Source: Mucilaginibacter terrenus (GTDB taxonomy: Bacteria; Bacteroidota; Bacteroidia; Sphingobacteriales; Sphingobacteriaceae). From it: a stretch of DNA of 64,000 bases. A program made the position numbers and the translations under genes. The stretch spans positions 2,294,001-2,358,000 of the forward strand of contig NZ_QWDE01000001.1 of NCBI RefSeq assembly GCF_003432065.1. Reading direction: 5' to 3'. Of the stretch, positions 8,437 through 17,107 are shown one piece after another. The notes under the pieces were generated by a model that was not told the DNA's origin, did not search any database, and saw nothing but the letters and a program-made list of their open reading frames with translations. The first letter of the stretch is position 1, and every line of letters begins with the position of its first letter.

Positions 8437-8931
8437 TTATGCTTCTGTTAAAATTTCCTCTGTTTCGTAAACATGTTCGCCAGCTGGCTGCTCTTGAACA
8501 TGCGCCTGCTTTTTATTGAGTTTAAGCACAGGCAATCCGCTCTTTTGAACAAGTACATCAGGGTTAATGCTGCTTTTGTGGATAGCACCAAAAGAACAGC
8601 TTTCGCTTTCCAGTATCATGTCTACCTCGTTAGCGTCCAAAAAGTTCCTGAACATGCCTAACGTGCTGCCGTACAAAAACTCGAGCTTTACGTTGTATAT
8701 CTGGGGATTTTGCGCTCGTATGTCTCTTAATTGCTTATAGAATTCGTCGCTTACTCTTTCATATTCGCGGCTGCGGCGGCTCAGCATCAGCAGGTCGTTT
8801 TCAGAATCAGATAATTTAAACATGTGGACAAACACAAGGTTGATACCCTCTCCCCGCACCTGGTTGGTAATGCCCTGGATGCACTTAAGGGCATCGGGCT
8901 GGTAGTCTGTTGGAATTAATATGGTTTTCAT
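8437..8931 (-). CDS. Universal stress protein-like (UspA-fold) protein
   Basis: 164 residues. Begins MKTILIPTDYQPDALKCI, the typical Usp beta1-alpha1 segment with the ATP-site Asp, followed by LVFVHMFKL and a central EFLYGSTLGMFRNFLDANEVD. The last strand region keeps a degenerate form of the Usp glycine-rich loop (ESCSFGAIHKSSINPD), so nucleotide binding is uncertain. The protein ends in a charged, probably disordered tail. It is the first gene of an operon with bestrophin. Its 200-base upstream region holds a striking set of repeated TTATTA/TTAAGA motifs and lies immediately downstream of a two-component system on the same strand. Confidence 0.78.
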   Translation of the reverse strand: MKTILIPTDYQPDALKCIQGITNQVRGEGINLVFVHMFKLSDSENDLLMLSRRSREYERVSDEFYKQLRDIRAQNPQIYNVKLEFLYGSTLGMFRNFLDANEVDMILESESCSFGAIHKSSINPDVLVQKSGLPVLKLNKKQAHVQEQPAGEHVYETEEILTEA

Positions 8932-8978
8932 AGATAACAGATTAAATTGTTTTACATCACAATTTTACCCCGCACCCA

Positions 8979-9111
8979 TTAAGAAGTTATAAGACACTTA
9001 TTAAAGTCTTATTAGAATTAAGAAAACGCTCTAATAACTAAGTTCTTAATTTACAACAAGTAAAACCATCCGGTTTAAGAAGTATTAAGAGATTGACTCG
9101 AGTTATTAGAA
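8979..9111 (-). promoter_or_regulatory. Repeated-motif operator region upstream of usp-bestrophin
   Basis: The heptamer CTTATTA occurs at 8997-9003 and again at 9008-9014, exactly 11 bp apart. Related words surround it: TTAAGAAG at 8979 and 9075, TTATAAGA at 8987, TTAAGAAA at 9018, TTAAGAGA at 9085 and TTATTAGAA at 9009 and 9103. Direct repeats one helical turn apart are the usual site form for OmpR/PhoB-family regulators, and such a regulator is encoded just upstream at 10483-11178. Binding itself is inference. Confidence 0.5.
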
Positions 9112-9131
9112 AGTGATAAGGAGCAGGGCGC

Positions 9132-10499
9132 TTATTTTACAACCGGAAGCAAAATTTGTATCTCCGTTCCCTTGTCTTCTTCGGATCGTATACCTATGGA
9201 TCCTTTATGTAACCTGATGATGTTTAACGTTAGAGGCAACCCTATCCCATGTCCTTGAAAATTGCCCGTGTTTGACGCCCTGAAGAACGGCTCGAAAATA
9301 TGTTGCTGCTCTTCTTGCGGAATACCAATACCCCTGTCTATTACCTTTACAATAATGCGCCCGCCTGTAGATGTAACTTGTATTTGTACCGGCCGGTTAT
9401 TGGAATATTTGCAGGCGTTTAGCACAATATTGCTTAGCGCAAGTTGCAGCAGGTTTACGTTCCCTTCTGTTTGCAGCGAAAGTTCGTCCTCGGGTAGCGA
9501 CGAAAAATCCAGGTCTATAATACTTTCTGCAATTACTTTTTTTGCAGCATCTGCTACGGTAATTATCAATTCATCAATCCGTATTTTTTGCCAGTCTTGC
9601 TTTTTACCGTCAAAACCCGTTTGTGCCAATCCTAATAAACTAGCCAGTATATGCCCAAGTTTCTCCGCTTCCAGCAAAATGGCTTTTACGGCAGGCTTAA
9701 GTTCATTATCCAGCCGGGTATTAGTCAGCAGCAGTTCGGTTTCGCTGGTAATGATAGTTAAAGGTGTACGTAATTCATGTGAGGCGTTGCTTACAAAATT
9801 ATTCTGCGTTTCAAAAGCTGTTTCCAGCCGCGTAAGCATGTTATTAAAGGTAAGTACCAGTTCGGCTATCTCGTCCTTGCTTTTTATCTCGTCAAGCCGC
9901 ATGTGCAGGTTATTGGCACTAATGCTTTTAACCCGTTTTATCATACCCCTTAAAGGCTGCACCGTAAAGTATGAAAATACCTTACCTGCAACGTAAGCCA
10001 GCACAATGGCCACAAAGAACATGGCAATTAGCACCCGTTTTAACTCTTCCAGCTCTTTAAAGCCATAAGGATCTGTTGCGGTCACCACTACTATATAATC
10101 CCGTCCCTTGCTGTTGAAGTAACCACCGGCGTAAAAGCGGTTCTTTTGCGTATACCTTATCTTTTTCCCCTTACCGGCAATTATCTCCCTGTAAAAGGTT
10201 TTGGGAAGCTTTAATGCGGGGATATGGTTATCTGCCGTAGATGTATCCAGCCGTACAACGTACTCCTTCTCGTTAAAGAGTTTCTCGAGGTAGCGTTGCC
10301 TAACTTGCTGGTAAGCCAATGATGACTTGTCAGGATCAATGCTGATCTCGGCAGTGAGGTTTACTCTCGCCTCCAGTCGTTTAAAAAAGTCTTCGAAGTT
10401 AAATTTTGATACAAAGTAGAATATAGAGGCATTAAGCAGCAATAGGCCTATGGTAGAAATACCAAAAAAAAGCAACGTTATTTTAGTTTGAAGCTTCAT
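9132..10499 (-). CDS. HAMP-containing sensor histidine kinase
   Basis: 455 residues. TM1 at about 8-30, a periplasmic sensor region (about 31-155) without recognised domain, TM2 at about 157-177, HAMP (about 178-232), HisKA with phospho-acceptor His in FVSNASHELRTPLTIITSE (about 240-258) and a HATPase with N box LALSNIVLNACKYS, G1 VIDRGIGIP and G2 GHGIGLPL. This is an EnvZ/CusS-class kinase. Its ATG lies inside the 3' end of the response-regulator gene (17-base overlap), so translation is coupled. The signal sensed is not predictable from the sequence; the adjacent usp-bestrophin operon suggests ion or envelope stress. Confidence 0.93.
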   Translation of the reverse strand: MKLQTKITLLFFGISTIGLLLLNASIFYFVSKFNFEDFFKRLEARVNLTAEISIDPDKSSLAYQQVRQRYLEKLFNEKEYVVRLDTSTADNHIPALKLPKTFYREIIAGKGKKIRYTQKNRFYAGGYFNSKGRDYIVVVTATDPYGFKELEELKRVLIAMFFVAIVLAYVAGKVFSYFTVQPLRGMIKRVKSISANNLHMRLDEIKSKDEIAELVLTFNNMLTRLETAFETQNNFVSNASHELRTPLTIITSETELLLTNTRLDNELKPAVKAILLEAEKLGHILASLLGLAQTGFDGKKQDWQKIRIDELIITVADAAKKVIAESIIDLDFSSLPEDELSLQTEGNVNLLQLALSNIVLNACKYSNNRPVQIQVTSTGGRIIVKVIDRGIGIPQEEQQHIFEPFFRASNTGNFQGHGIGLPLTLNIIRLHKGSIGIRSEEDKGTEIQILLPVVK

Positions 10500-11178
10500 T
10501 GCCGTCTTCTTTCATTATGTAGCCCATGCCAAACACGGTATGCAGCAGTTTTACCTGATGGGCACTATCAACTTTTTTGCGGAGATAGTTCACGTATACG
10601 TCCACCACGTTGGTACCCATATTAAAATCAATATCCCACACATTTTCCAGTATCTGTATCCTGGAAAGTACCATGTTTTGATGCCGCATAAAGTACTCCA
10701 GTAAACGGTACTCCGTAGCGGTGAGGCTAATGGCTTTGCCATCTCGTTTTGCTGTTTTTGATGTTGTATCAACCTCCAATCCGGCTAAAGAGAGAACGGT
10801 TTTGGGCGAGTCGCCTTTTTTGCTGCGGCGTACGAGGGTACGTATACGTGCCTCCAGTTCTGCAAATTTAAAAGGTTTGGCAAGGTAGTCGTCGGCGCCG
10901 GCGTTAAGCCCGGTTACCACGTTCTCTGTACTTGATAGAGCCGTCAGCATCAGTATAGCTATGTTATCATCCTGTTTACGGATCTCTTTACAAAGTTGTA
11001 TACCGTTCATTCCAGGCAACATTACATCCAGAATCAAGAGGTCAAACTGGTGGCCCACCGCCATTTCCAGCCCTGTAGCACCATCCGCGGCTACACTAAC
11101 CTCCATTCCCGCATCGGTTAACCCGCGAACAATTACGGACACCAATCCGGGCTCGTCTTCAACAAGTAGTATCTTCAT
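10483..11178 (-). CDS. OmpR/PhoB-family response regulator
   Basis: 231 residues. REC domain with acidic pair in LLVEDEPG (residues 4-11), phospho-acceptor Asp at about 51 (LLILDVMLPGMNG), conserved Thr in MLTAL and Lys in DDYLAKPF at about 101, followed by a winged-helix DNA-binding domain (about 128-224) with the LTATEYRLLEYFMRH and VDVYVNYLRKKVD segments. It is the first gene of an overlapping regulator-kinase pair. Likely targets include its own operon and the usp-bestrophin operon next door, whose upstream region has direct repeats at 11-bp spacing. Confidence 0.95.
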   Translation of the reverse strand: MKILLVEDEPGLVSVIVRGLTDAGMEVSVAADGATGLEMAVGHQFDLLILDVMLPGMNGIQLCKEIRKQDDNIAILMLTALSSTENVVTGLNAGADDYLAKPFKFAELEARIRTLVRRSKKGDSPKTVLSLAGLEVDTTSKTAKRDGKAISLTATEYRLLEYFMRHQNMVLSRIQILENVWDIDFNMGTNVVDVYVNYLRKKVDSAHQVKLLHTVFGMGYIMKEDGNEASN

Positions 11179-11290
11179 TTAACAAAAGAAATTTAGAGGG
11201 GCCGTTAAAGGTAACAAAACCGTTTTTAATTGTTATTGATGATAGCTATTTGCTATAGCCGGGATTTAATAAAATGCTCTACAAGATTAC

Positions 11291-11887
11291 ATGAGTTTAA
11301 CCATTTTTAGGATAGCGTTTTTTTGCTTAGTTCCTATAGGTCTGTTCATCCTTATTAAAACTATAGGCATGTTAAAAGGCCTTTTTAGCGGCGAGGTGCT
11401 TGCTGAATTCCCGTTCACCCAAAAGACTTTTGTATTTACCGCAACCAAACCGTCGGTATGTGCGGTTTGGCAGAAGGGGAAGTTATTCAGTCGTACACCT
11501 ATAGACAAGTTCAACATAAGGGTAACTAAAGAAGCTGGCGGAGAAAGCGTTAGCTTGACCAACTCGTTTTTTAGCCCTCATGTTAACGGCCTGGATACGG
11601 CACGCCTGGAAACCCTTCGTTTTTATGCAGAACCAGGCGATTATAGGCTAACGTTGGAAAAGCGAAACGGCACTTCTTTTTTTGAACAGCTATTTTCCCG
11701 TTTATTCCCTGATACACCTGTTGATTATAGCAAATACTCAATCCAGGTAAGAGAAAGCCGGCCTGTTTATTACATTATTGCTGCTATCCCTTTGTTTACC
11801 TTATCTGTATTTTGCGTTGTTGGTGGTATTGTAGCAGGTTTTGCAGCACCAAACATTTTAACAGATATGGGTATTTTATATACCTGA
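11291..11887 (+). CDS. Unknown membrane protein with two terminal membrane helices
   Basis: 198 residues; I do not recognise a family. A membrane helix at about 4-24 (LTIFRIAFFCLVPIGLFILI) and another at about 163-187 (YYIIAAIPLFTLSVFCVVGG) flank a soluble region of about 135 residues that alternates beta-rich segments, consistent with a periplasmic or cytoplasmic beta-sandwich held by both ends. The soluble part contains FYAEPGDYRLTLEKRNG, similar in feel to Ig-like folds. It is divergent from the response regulator and convergent with another unknown membrane protein. Confidence 0.65.
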   Translation: MSLTIFRIAFFCLVPIGLFILIKTIGMLKGLFSGEVLAEFPFTQKTFVFTATKPSVCAVWQKGKLFSRTPIDKFNIRVTKEAGGESVSLTNSFFSPHVNGLDTARLETLRFYAEPGDYRLTLEKRNGTSFFEQLFSRLFPDTPVDYSKYSIQVRESRPVYYIIAAIPLFTLSVFCVVGGIVAGFAAPNILTDMGILYT

Positions 11888-12168
11888 CATCCGTAAGTTA
11901 ATAGTAAACTAAATAGTGTTTCACCCTGGTGGTCACAGCAGGCGTTTTGAGGCAGTGACAAGATTTTGTCAGTTTTGGCTTAATTGATTATTCTTAAGAG
12001 ATTTGGTCTGTTTCATCTAAAGTGTTTGTACTGTTTCGGGTTGTTTCGGCTTCTGCTACTAGTTAGTTGATCATTAACATTTTACCAAAAAACACTGTTG
12101 CGGGTGTTTCGCTTTCAACCGAAACACTTGAACGATTATTAAGCCAGTTTGATAACCCGACCCAAAAC
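11888..12168. other. Intergenic region with clustered TGTTTC(G) words
   Basis: No gene is visible. The word TGTTTC recurs at 12009, 12032, 12042 and 12105 (the second and third as TGTTTCGG exactly 10 bp apart), and an 8-bp inverted repeat GTGTTTCG (12104-12111) / CGAAACAC (12120-12127) with an 8-base loop lies near the end. It sits between two convergent genes, so it is not an obvious promoter. Confidence 0.5.
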
Positions 12169-12816
12169 TCAGATATCTGAAAATGCAATTATGACTATCG
12201 TCACAAAAATCAGGAAAGAAGCCACTACACCTTTTGTAAAGAACCAAAATCGCTTTTCGATAGCAGCGGAGTTTGCCAGTTTATCTTCCAGTAACTTTAA
12301 TTGTGTTTCATTTACCGCCAACTCCCTATTAAGAATATTGGGATCTGCAAACTTCCTGTTATCCTGAGAAGTTACCGGATATATGATCCAAAGCCGCCTT
12401 GTTGACTGAAGGTAGATGATGTTTACCCGGTTACTGATTCTCTTGATCTGATAGCGTACAATGTTGACCGGCTTATTGTCAATTATAACACCATTGTGCC
12501 ACATCAGGGTCTTTCGGCCATAAGCAAAGTACATAATTGCCGCACCAAGGGTGATAGGTCCTATCATAAATGCCTTAGTATTCCCGAAGAAATCATTAAT
12601 GCTCCGCGCTTTTTCAGCCAAATGCGGATTAACGCTGTGAGACGCCATCTGGCAAAGGATAATCAATGTAAAACACCAAAATATAAGGCTGAACATGAGA
12701 AACGCACTGCGGAAATTACCACACTTCAAAAGCACATCGGGAGCGATATAGCCTTGCTTAAAGTTATCATCTGGTGGATGCCTGCCGGGAATATCTGTTG
12801 ATTTGTTAAAAATCAT
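12169..12816 (-). CDS. Unknown membrane protein
   Basis: 215 residues with no family I can name. Three hydrophobic helices: about 36-56 (FRSAFLMFSLIFWCFTLIIL), 80-100 (AFMIGPITLGAAIMYFAYG) and 192-213 (GVVASFLIFVTIVIIAFSDI). Between the second and third is a soluble segment with a PH-like feel (LMWHNGVIIDNKPVNIVRYQ) and a predicted helix ending in ERELAVNETQLKLLEDKL-type charge pattern. The ATG at 12814-12816 is well placed. The gene is monocistronic, convergent with the previous unknown membrane gene and downstream of the tRNA terminator. Base usage resembles its neighbours, so no sign of recent transfer. Confidence 0.6.
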   Translation of the reverse strand: MIFNKSTDIPGRHPPDDNFKQGYIAPDVLLKCGNFRSAFLMFSLIFWCFTLIILCQMASHSVNPHLAEKARSINDFFGNTKAFMIGPITLGAAIMYFAYGRKTLMWHNGVIIDNKPVNIVRYQIKRISNRVNIIYLQSTRRLWIIYPVTSQDNRKFADPNILNRELAVNETQLKLLEDKLANSAAIEKRFWFFTKGVVASFLIFVTIVIIAFSDI

Positions 12817-12887
12817 ACCCTTAGAACAGTAAAATGCCGCTAATGGTTTCTTACTAAGTTCGCTTGTCAGGTATATAAATCAGATAA

Positions 12888-12918
12888 TAAAAAAGGCCTT
12901 ACGAAACGCAAGGCCTTA
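12888..12918 (-). terminator. Terminator of the tRNA-Ala transcript
   Basis: AAGGCCTT at 12893-12900 and 12910-12917 with a 9-base loop; on the minus strand the hairpin is followed by a run of Ts (12888-12894). It lies 8 bases beyond the mature 3' end of the tRNA. Confidence 0.85.
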
Positions 12919-12925
12919 AGTCAGG

Positions 12926-12999
<74 letters not shown>

Positions 13000-13117
13000 G
13001 TTCGGGTGGCAAATATATCATATCTTCCAATAACATTATACTGAATTGGTAATTATTTTGACAACGTGCCACCCCTTTTATTCTTCTAAACACCTTTGTT
13101 CCCGCTGCTTTATATTC

Positions 13118-14818
13118 TTACCAAAATCTAACATACAATGCTGTTAGCAGCAGGAGTGTTATAATGATTAGCGCCAGTGTAGAACGGTCAACTTTAAACA
13201 TCCCTGCATCTATTTTAATAGCTTTAGGGTTTATTTTTGGTCCCGCTAAGCTTACCGCTACCATAACAATAATGGTGAACATAAAAGACAGGCCCATACA
13301 GATAAGAAACGGTATTTCGTACCCGCCTTTGCCATTTGGGAATGCGGTGTACAACAGGGTCTCGTTACCAAAAATCTTTGGTGCGTAATTGTTGAACAAT
13401 ACCGACATTCCAAAGCCGGTCAGGATACCTGCTATAGCCGCCTGTCCGGTAGTTCGTTTCCAGAAAAACCCCAGTATAAAAATTGCGAATATACCCGGGC
13501 TAATAAATCCAGTATATTTTTGGATGAAAGTGAACCCACCCTCGCCACCAATGCCAAGAATATCTTTCCAGGTAAGAATAATGGAGAACACCATGGCGGC
13601 CAAAATGGTGAGCCGTCCCACATTAACCATCTTCTTTTCGCTTGCATCTTTTTTGATGTGTTTTTTGTAGATATCGAGCGTAAAAATAGTTGAGATACTA
13701 TTGGCTTTACCCGCAAGAGATGCTACAATTGCAGCTGTTAGCGCCGCAACTGAAAGCCCTTTTAAACCAGTAGGCAAGAAACCCAGCACAGCGGAATAAG
13801 CATTATCAGAATTGAATTTACCGCCCGATGCCATCTCGTGCTGTAAGCCACCATTCTTGTATAACACGTAGGCCGCTATACCTGGCAATACTACAATTAT
13901 AGGCATAGCCAGCTTCATTAGGCCGGCAAAAAGTATACCTGTACGAGCAGTTTTAAGATCTGCGCCGAGTGCTCGTTGAGTGATGTACTGGTTACAGCCC
14001 CAGTAGTTAAGGTTCACTATCCATTGCCCGGCAAAATACATGGCTATGCCCGGCAAAGCCAGGTATTTATTTATTTCAGCCTGAGAAGCGCCCGGCTTAG
14101 GTTTAGGCAATATCATTTTGAAATGGTCAGGAGCATCGCTTAACATAGCTTTTAAACCTGCTACAGCATCTTTACCCAATCCAAATTTCTCACTCACAAG
14201 CGTTAACGCTATGTAGGTTGTGGCCAATCCTCCTACCACCAATACCAATACTTGTATTACGTCGGTAAAGCCTATCACTTTCATGCCACCCAAGGTGATA
14301 ATCAGCGCGAAAATTGCCAAAGCGATAATTATCTCGTGTAAATACCCACCGCCTGCAAGACTATTTATCGCCAATGCACCCAGGTATAATATCGATGTGA
14401 GATTTACAAATACATACAGGAATAGCCAAAAGATGGCCATAACAAAACTCACTGTCTCATTATACCGCGTGTGGAGGAACTGCGGCATTGTGAAAATCTT
14501 ATTTTTAAGATACACAGGCACAAACCACACTGCCACTATAATTAACGCTATAGCTGCCACCCACTCGTACGCAGCTACTGCCAAGCCAACCGCAAACCCC
14601 TGCCCGCTGGTACCGATAAACTGCTCGGCAGAGATGTTTGAGGCTATAAGTGAGGCGCCAATTGCCCACCAGGTTAACGAGCCTTCAGCCAGGAAGAAAT
14701 CCTTACTATCGGACACGCCTTGTACCTTCTTGCGGCTGTAAACCCAGTATCCATAACCAGATACCACAATAAAATAGATAACGAATATAATGTAATCTAT
14801 CTGAGTAAATTTGTTCAT
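13118..14818 (-). CDS. SSS-family sodium/sugar symporter (arabinose operon)
   Basis: 566 residues from the ATG at 14816-14818 (an in-frame TTG 21 bases upstream is less likely). About 14 membrane helices with the sodium:solute symporter pattern: ASLIASNISAEQFIGTSGQG (about 55-74), a central GGMKVIGFTDVIQ and NLNYWGCNQYITQRALGA. This matches the SGLT-like branch found in sugar-use operons of Bacteroidota. Position as last gene of araB-araD-araA strongly suggests it imports L-arabinose across the inner membrane with sodium. The gene ends 118 bases from the tRNA, with no clear hairpin terminator. Confidence 0.9.
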   Translation of the reverse strand: MNKFTQIDYIIFVIYFIVVSGYGYWVYSRKKVQGVSDSKDFFLAEGSLTWWAIGASLIASNISAEQFIGTSGQGFAVGLAVAAYEWVAAIALIIVAVWFVPVYLKNKIFTMPQFLHTRYNETVSFVMAIFWLFLYVFVNLTSILYLGALAINSLAGGGYLHEIIIALAIFALIITLGGMKVIGFTDVIQVLVLVVGGLATTYIALTLVSEKFGLGKDAVAGLKAMLSDAPDHFKMILPKPKPGASQAEINKYLALPGIAMYFAGQWIVNLNYWGCNQYITQRALGADLKTARTGILFAGLMKLAMPIIVVLPGIAAYVLYKNGGLQHEMASGGKFNSDNAYSAVLGFLPTGLKGLSVAALTAAIVASLAGKANSISTIFTLDIYKKHIKKDASEKKMVNVGRLTILAAMVFSIILTWKDILGIGGEGGFTFIQKYTGFISPGIFAIFILGFFWKRTTGQAAIAGILTGFGMSVLFNNYAPKIFGNETLLYTAFPNGKGGYEIPFLICMGLSFMFTIIVMVAVSLAGPKINPKAIKIDAGMFKVDRSTLALIIITLLLLTALYVRFW

Positions 14819-14886
14819 AATTGGTTGGTTAAGTATCAATAGTTAAGCATGTACCATAACCCATCTATGGCACATGTGATAAAGGA

Positions 14887-16377
14887 TTATTTGTAAGCTA
14901 TTTCATTCCAGCGCAATTCATTCCTGAACTGCTCTATGGTAGTATTTTTACCTATACGCAAAAATTCGATTCCTGCCATATCAGCAAAATCCTGTAAATG
15001 TTCTGCGGTAAGATTCTGGCTGTAAGCTGTATGATGAGCACCTCCGCCGTATATCCAGGCAGCGCAACCTGTTTTCATATCAGGCAATGGCTTCCACAGC
15101 ACACGTGCAACCGGCAAATTTGGAAGCTCGTGTTCCGGCTCTACTGCTACCACTTCGTTTATGAGCAAACGGAAACGGTTTCCCATGTCGATTAACGACG
15201 CATTAAGGGCATCTCCGCCTGCCACGTTAAATACCAACCGGGCCGGATCAGCTTTACCGCCAATACCCAGCGGATGCACCTCCAGCGACGGCTTACCCGC
15301 TGCTAAGGAAGCATCTATCTCTAACATATGCGCGCCAAGTACCAATTCGTTTTGAGGATCGAAGTGATAGGTGTAGTCTTCCATGAAAGCGTTACCACCC
15401 GGCAGTCCGCTGCCCATAACTTTAAAAGCACGTACTAAGGCGGTAGTTTTCCAGTCACCCTCACCAGCAAAGCCGTATCCATCCGCCATCAGGCGCTGGG
15501 CAGCAATACCCGGCAACTGCACCATTCCATGTAAGTCCTCAAAGGTATCTGTGAAACCTTTATATCCACCTGATTCTAAAAACTTGCGCAAGCCAAGTTC
15601 TATTTTTGCCGCTTCATAAACCGAATGGTAGCGGTCGGCACCTTTTTTCAACGATGCATCCATCGTGTAAATATTTTCGTAGTGACTTGCCAAGGCGGTA
15701 ACCTCATCCTCGGTTATGCTGTTAATAACAGCAACCAGGTCACCAATGCCGTAGCTATTTACAGCAAACCCGAATTTGGTCTCTGCTTCTACCTTGTCAC
15801 CGTCGGTAACCGCTACAAAACGCATGTTATCGCCAAAACGTACAAACTTGGCGCCTTGCCAATCCTGCCATGCAGCGGCAGCACGCGCCCAGGTATCAAT
15901 CTGGCTTAATACCCCGGTATCCTGCCAATGGCCTACAACAACTTTACGGCTCTTACGCAAACGCGAAACCATAAAGCCAAACTCACGGTCGCCATGAGCG
16001 CTCTGATTAAGGTTCATGAAATCCATGTCGATAGAGCTCCAGGGTATATCCCGGTTAAACTGAGTATGCAGGTGAAGCATTGGCTTCTGAAGGATATTCA
16101 AACCTCGGATCCACATTTTGGCGGGTGAAAACGTATGCATCCAGGTAATAATGCCGATGCAATCCGGTGCGGCATTTGCCTCTTGTATTGTAGTAAATAT
16201 TTCTTCAGTAGATTTTACCACCGGCTTATAGATCACCCGGACAGGTATTGTCCCCGAGCTGTTTAATCCTTCTGCAATGTGCTGAGCGTGTTCGGCAACT
16301 TTCTTAAGTGTTTCTTCGCCGTATAAATTTTGGCTGCCGGTGATAAACCAAACTTCAAAGGTTTTTAGATCGATCAT
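14887..16377 (-). CDS. araA: L-arabinose isomerase
   Basis: 496 residues, the usual length of AraA. It interconverts L-arabinose and L-ribulose in the cytoplasm with a divalent metal. Family landmarks visible: [17 protein letters not shown] at the start, [39 protein letters not shown], the metal-site glutamates in [12 protein letters not shown] and MEDYTYHF, and the C-terminal [10 protein letters not shown] with the metal-site His. It is the third gene of the ara operon, 27 bases after araD, and 68 bases before the symporter. Confidence 0.98.
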   Translation of the reverse strand: MIDLKTFEVWFITGSQNLYGEETLKKVAEHAQHIAEGLNSSGTIPVRVIYKPVVKSTEEIFTTIQEANAAPDCIGIITWMHTFSPAKMWIRGLNILQKPMLHLHTQFNRDIPWSSIDMDFMNLNQSAHGDREFGFMVSRLRKSRKVVVGHWQDTGVLSQIDTWARAAAAWQDWQGAKFVRFGDNMRFVAVTDGDKVEAETKFGFAVNSYGIGDLVAVINSITEDEVTALASHYENIYTMDASLKKGADRYHSVYEAAKIELGLRKFLESGGYKGFTDTFEDLHGMVQLPGIAAQRLMADGYGFAGEGDWKTTALVRAFKVMGSGLPGGNAFMEDYTYHFDPQNELVLGAHMLEIDASLAAGKPSLEVHPLGIGGKADPARLVFNVAGGDALNASLIDMGNRFRLLINEVVAVEPEHELPNLPVARVLWKPLPDMKTGCAAWIYGGGAHHTAYSQNLTAEHLQDFADMAGIEFLRIGKNTTIEQFRNELRWNEIAYK

Positions 16378-16404
16378 GATGTTGATGGAATTTTTATGAT
16401 TTGT

Positions 16405-17106
16405 TCAGGCCTGACCGTAATAAGAATCAGGACCATGTTTACGTTCGTAGTGTTTTTTAATTAGAGAGTCTTTTAGGCGTGGAGCGTTGTTGTTTATCTG
16501 TTCGGTTAAATACGCCATATGAGCAACACTTTCCAAAACTGCGCTGTTGTATACCGCCTTTTCGGCCGTTTTGCCCCAGGTAAAAGGCGCATGGTTTCCT
16601 ACCAACACCATTTCCACTTCTTCGTAACTTAACCCCAATTCGGCAAAATGGTCTATGATCTGGAAACCTGTTTGATATTCGTAATCTCCCCTCACCATAT
16701 CATCATGCATTGGCGGAGCACAGGGAATATCTACAGTAAGATGGTCTGCATGTGTGGTTCCAAAAATGGGTATGCACCGCTGAGATTGCGCCCACGCAGT
16801 AGCAAAGGTGGAATGGGTATGCACGATGCCGCCAATGTTTACCCAGTTTTTATAGAGCACTGCATGCGTTTGAGTATCTGATGACGGGCGGTGATCGCCG
16901 CTTACAGTTTTTCCGTCGAAGTCAACAATTACCATTTTGTCAGGCGATAGCTCATCATAAGGTACGCCGCTCGGCTTAATTGCGAACACGCCTAATTCTC
17001 TGTCCGCAGCACTTACGTTACCGAAGGTAAACAGCACAAGGCCCAGTTTAGGCAGCTGCATATTAGCGTCGTAAGATTTTTGTTTAATATGTTGATACTG
17101 ATCCAT
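16405..17106 (-). CDS. araD: L-ribulose-5-phosphate 4-epimerase
   Basis: 233 residues from the ATG at 17104-17106, which follows the araB stop directly (TAATATG); a GTG nine bases upstream would overlap araB and is less likely. Class II aldolase fold: LVLFTFGNVSAAD near the N-terminus, the substrate phosphate-site S-S pair in HRPSSDT, metal histidines in IVHTHSTFATAW and a later His in HAPFTWGKT. It converts L-ribulose 5-phosphate to D-xylulose 5-phosphate, which enters the pentose phosphate pathway. Tight packing with araB implies coupled translation. Confidence 0.97.
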   Translation of the reverse strand: MDQYQHIKQKSYDANMQLPKLGLVLFTFGNVSAADRELGVFAIKPSGVPYDELSPDKMVIVDFDGKTVSGDHRPSSDTQTHAVLYKNWVNIGGIVHTHSTFATAWAQSQRCIPIFGTTHADHLTVDIPCAPPMHDDMVRGDYEYQTGFQIIDHFAELGLSYEEVEMVLVGNHAPFTWGKTAEKAVYNSAVLESVAHMAYLTEQINNNAPRLKDSLIKKHYERKHGPDSYYGQA

Positions 17107-17107
17107 A

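Noticed and set aside
9262..9996. 244-codon open frame on the plus strand opposite the HAMP kinase
   Set aside because: Ser/Cys-rich composition and no family features; it lies antisense to a complete, well-conserved kinase.
13004..13074. GGGTGGC / GCCACCC pair flanking the gap between tRNA-Ala and the symporter gene
   Set aside because: Seven bases over a 57-base spacer with no T-run; not convincing as terminator or operator.
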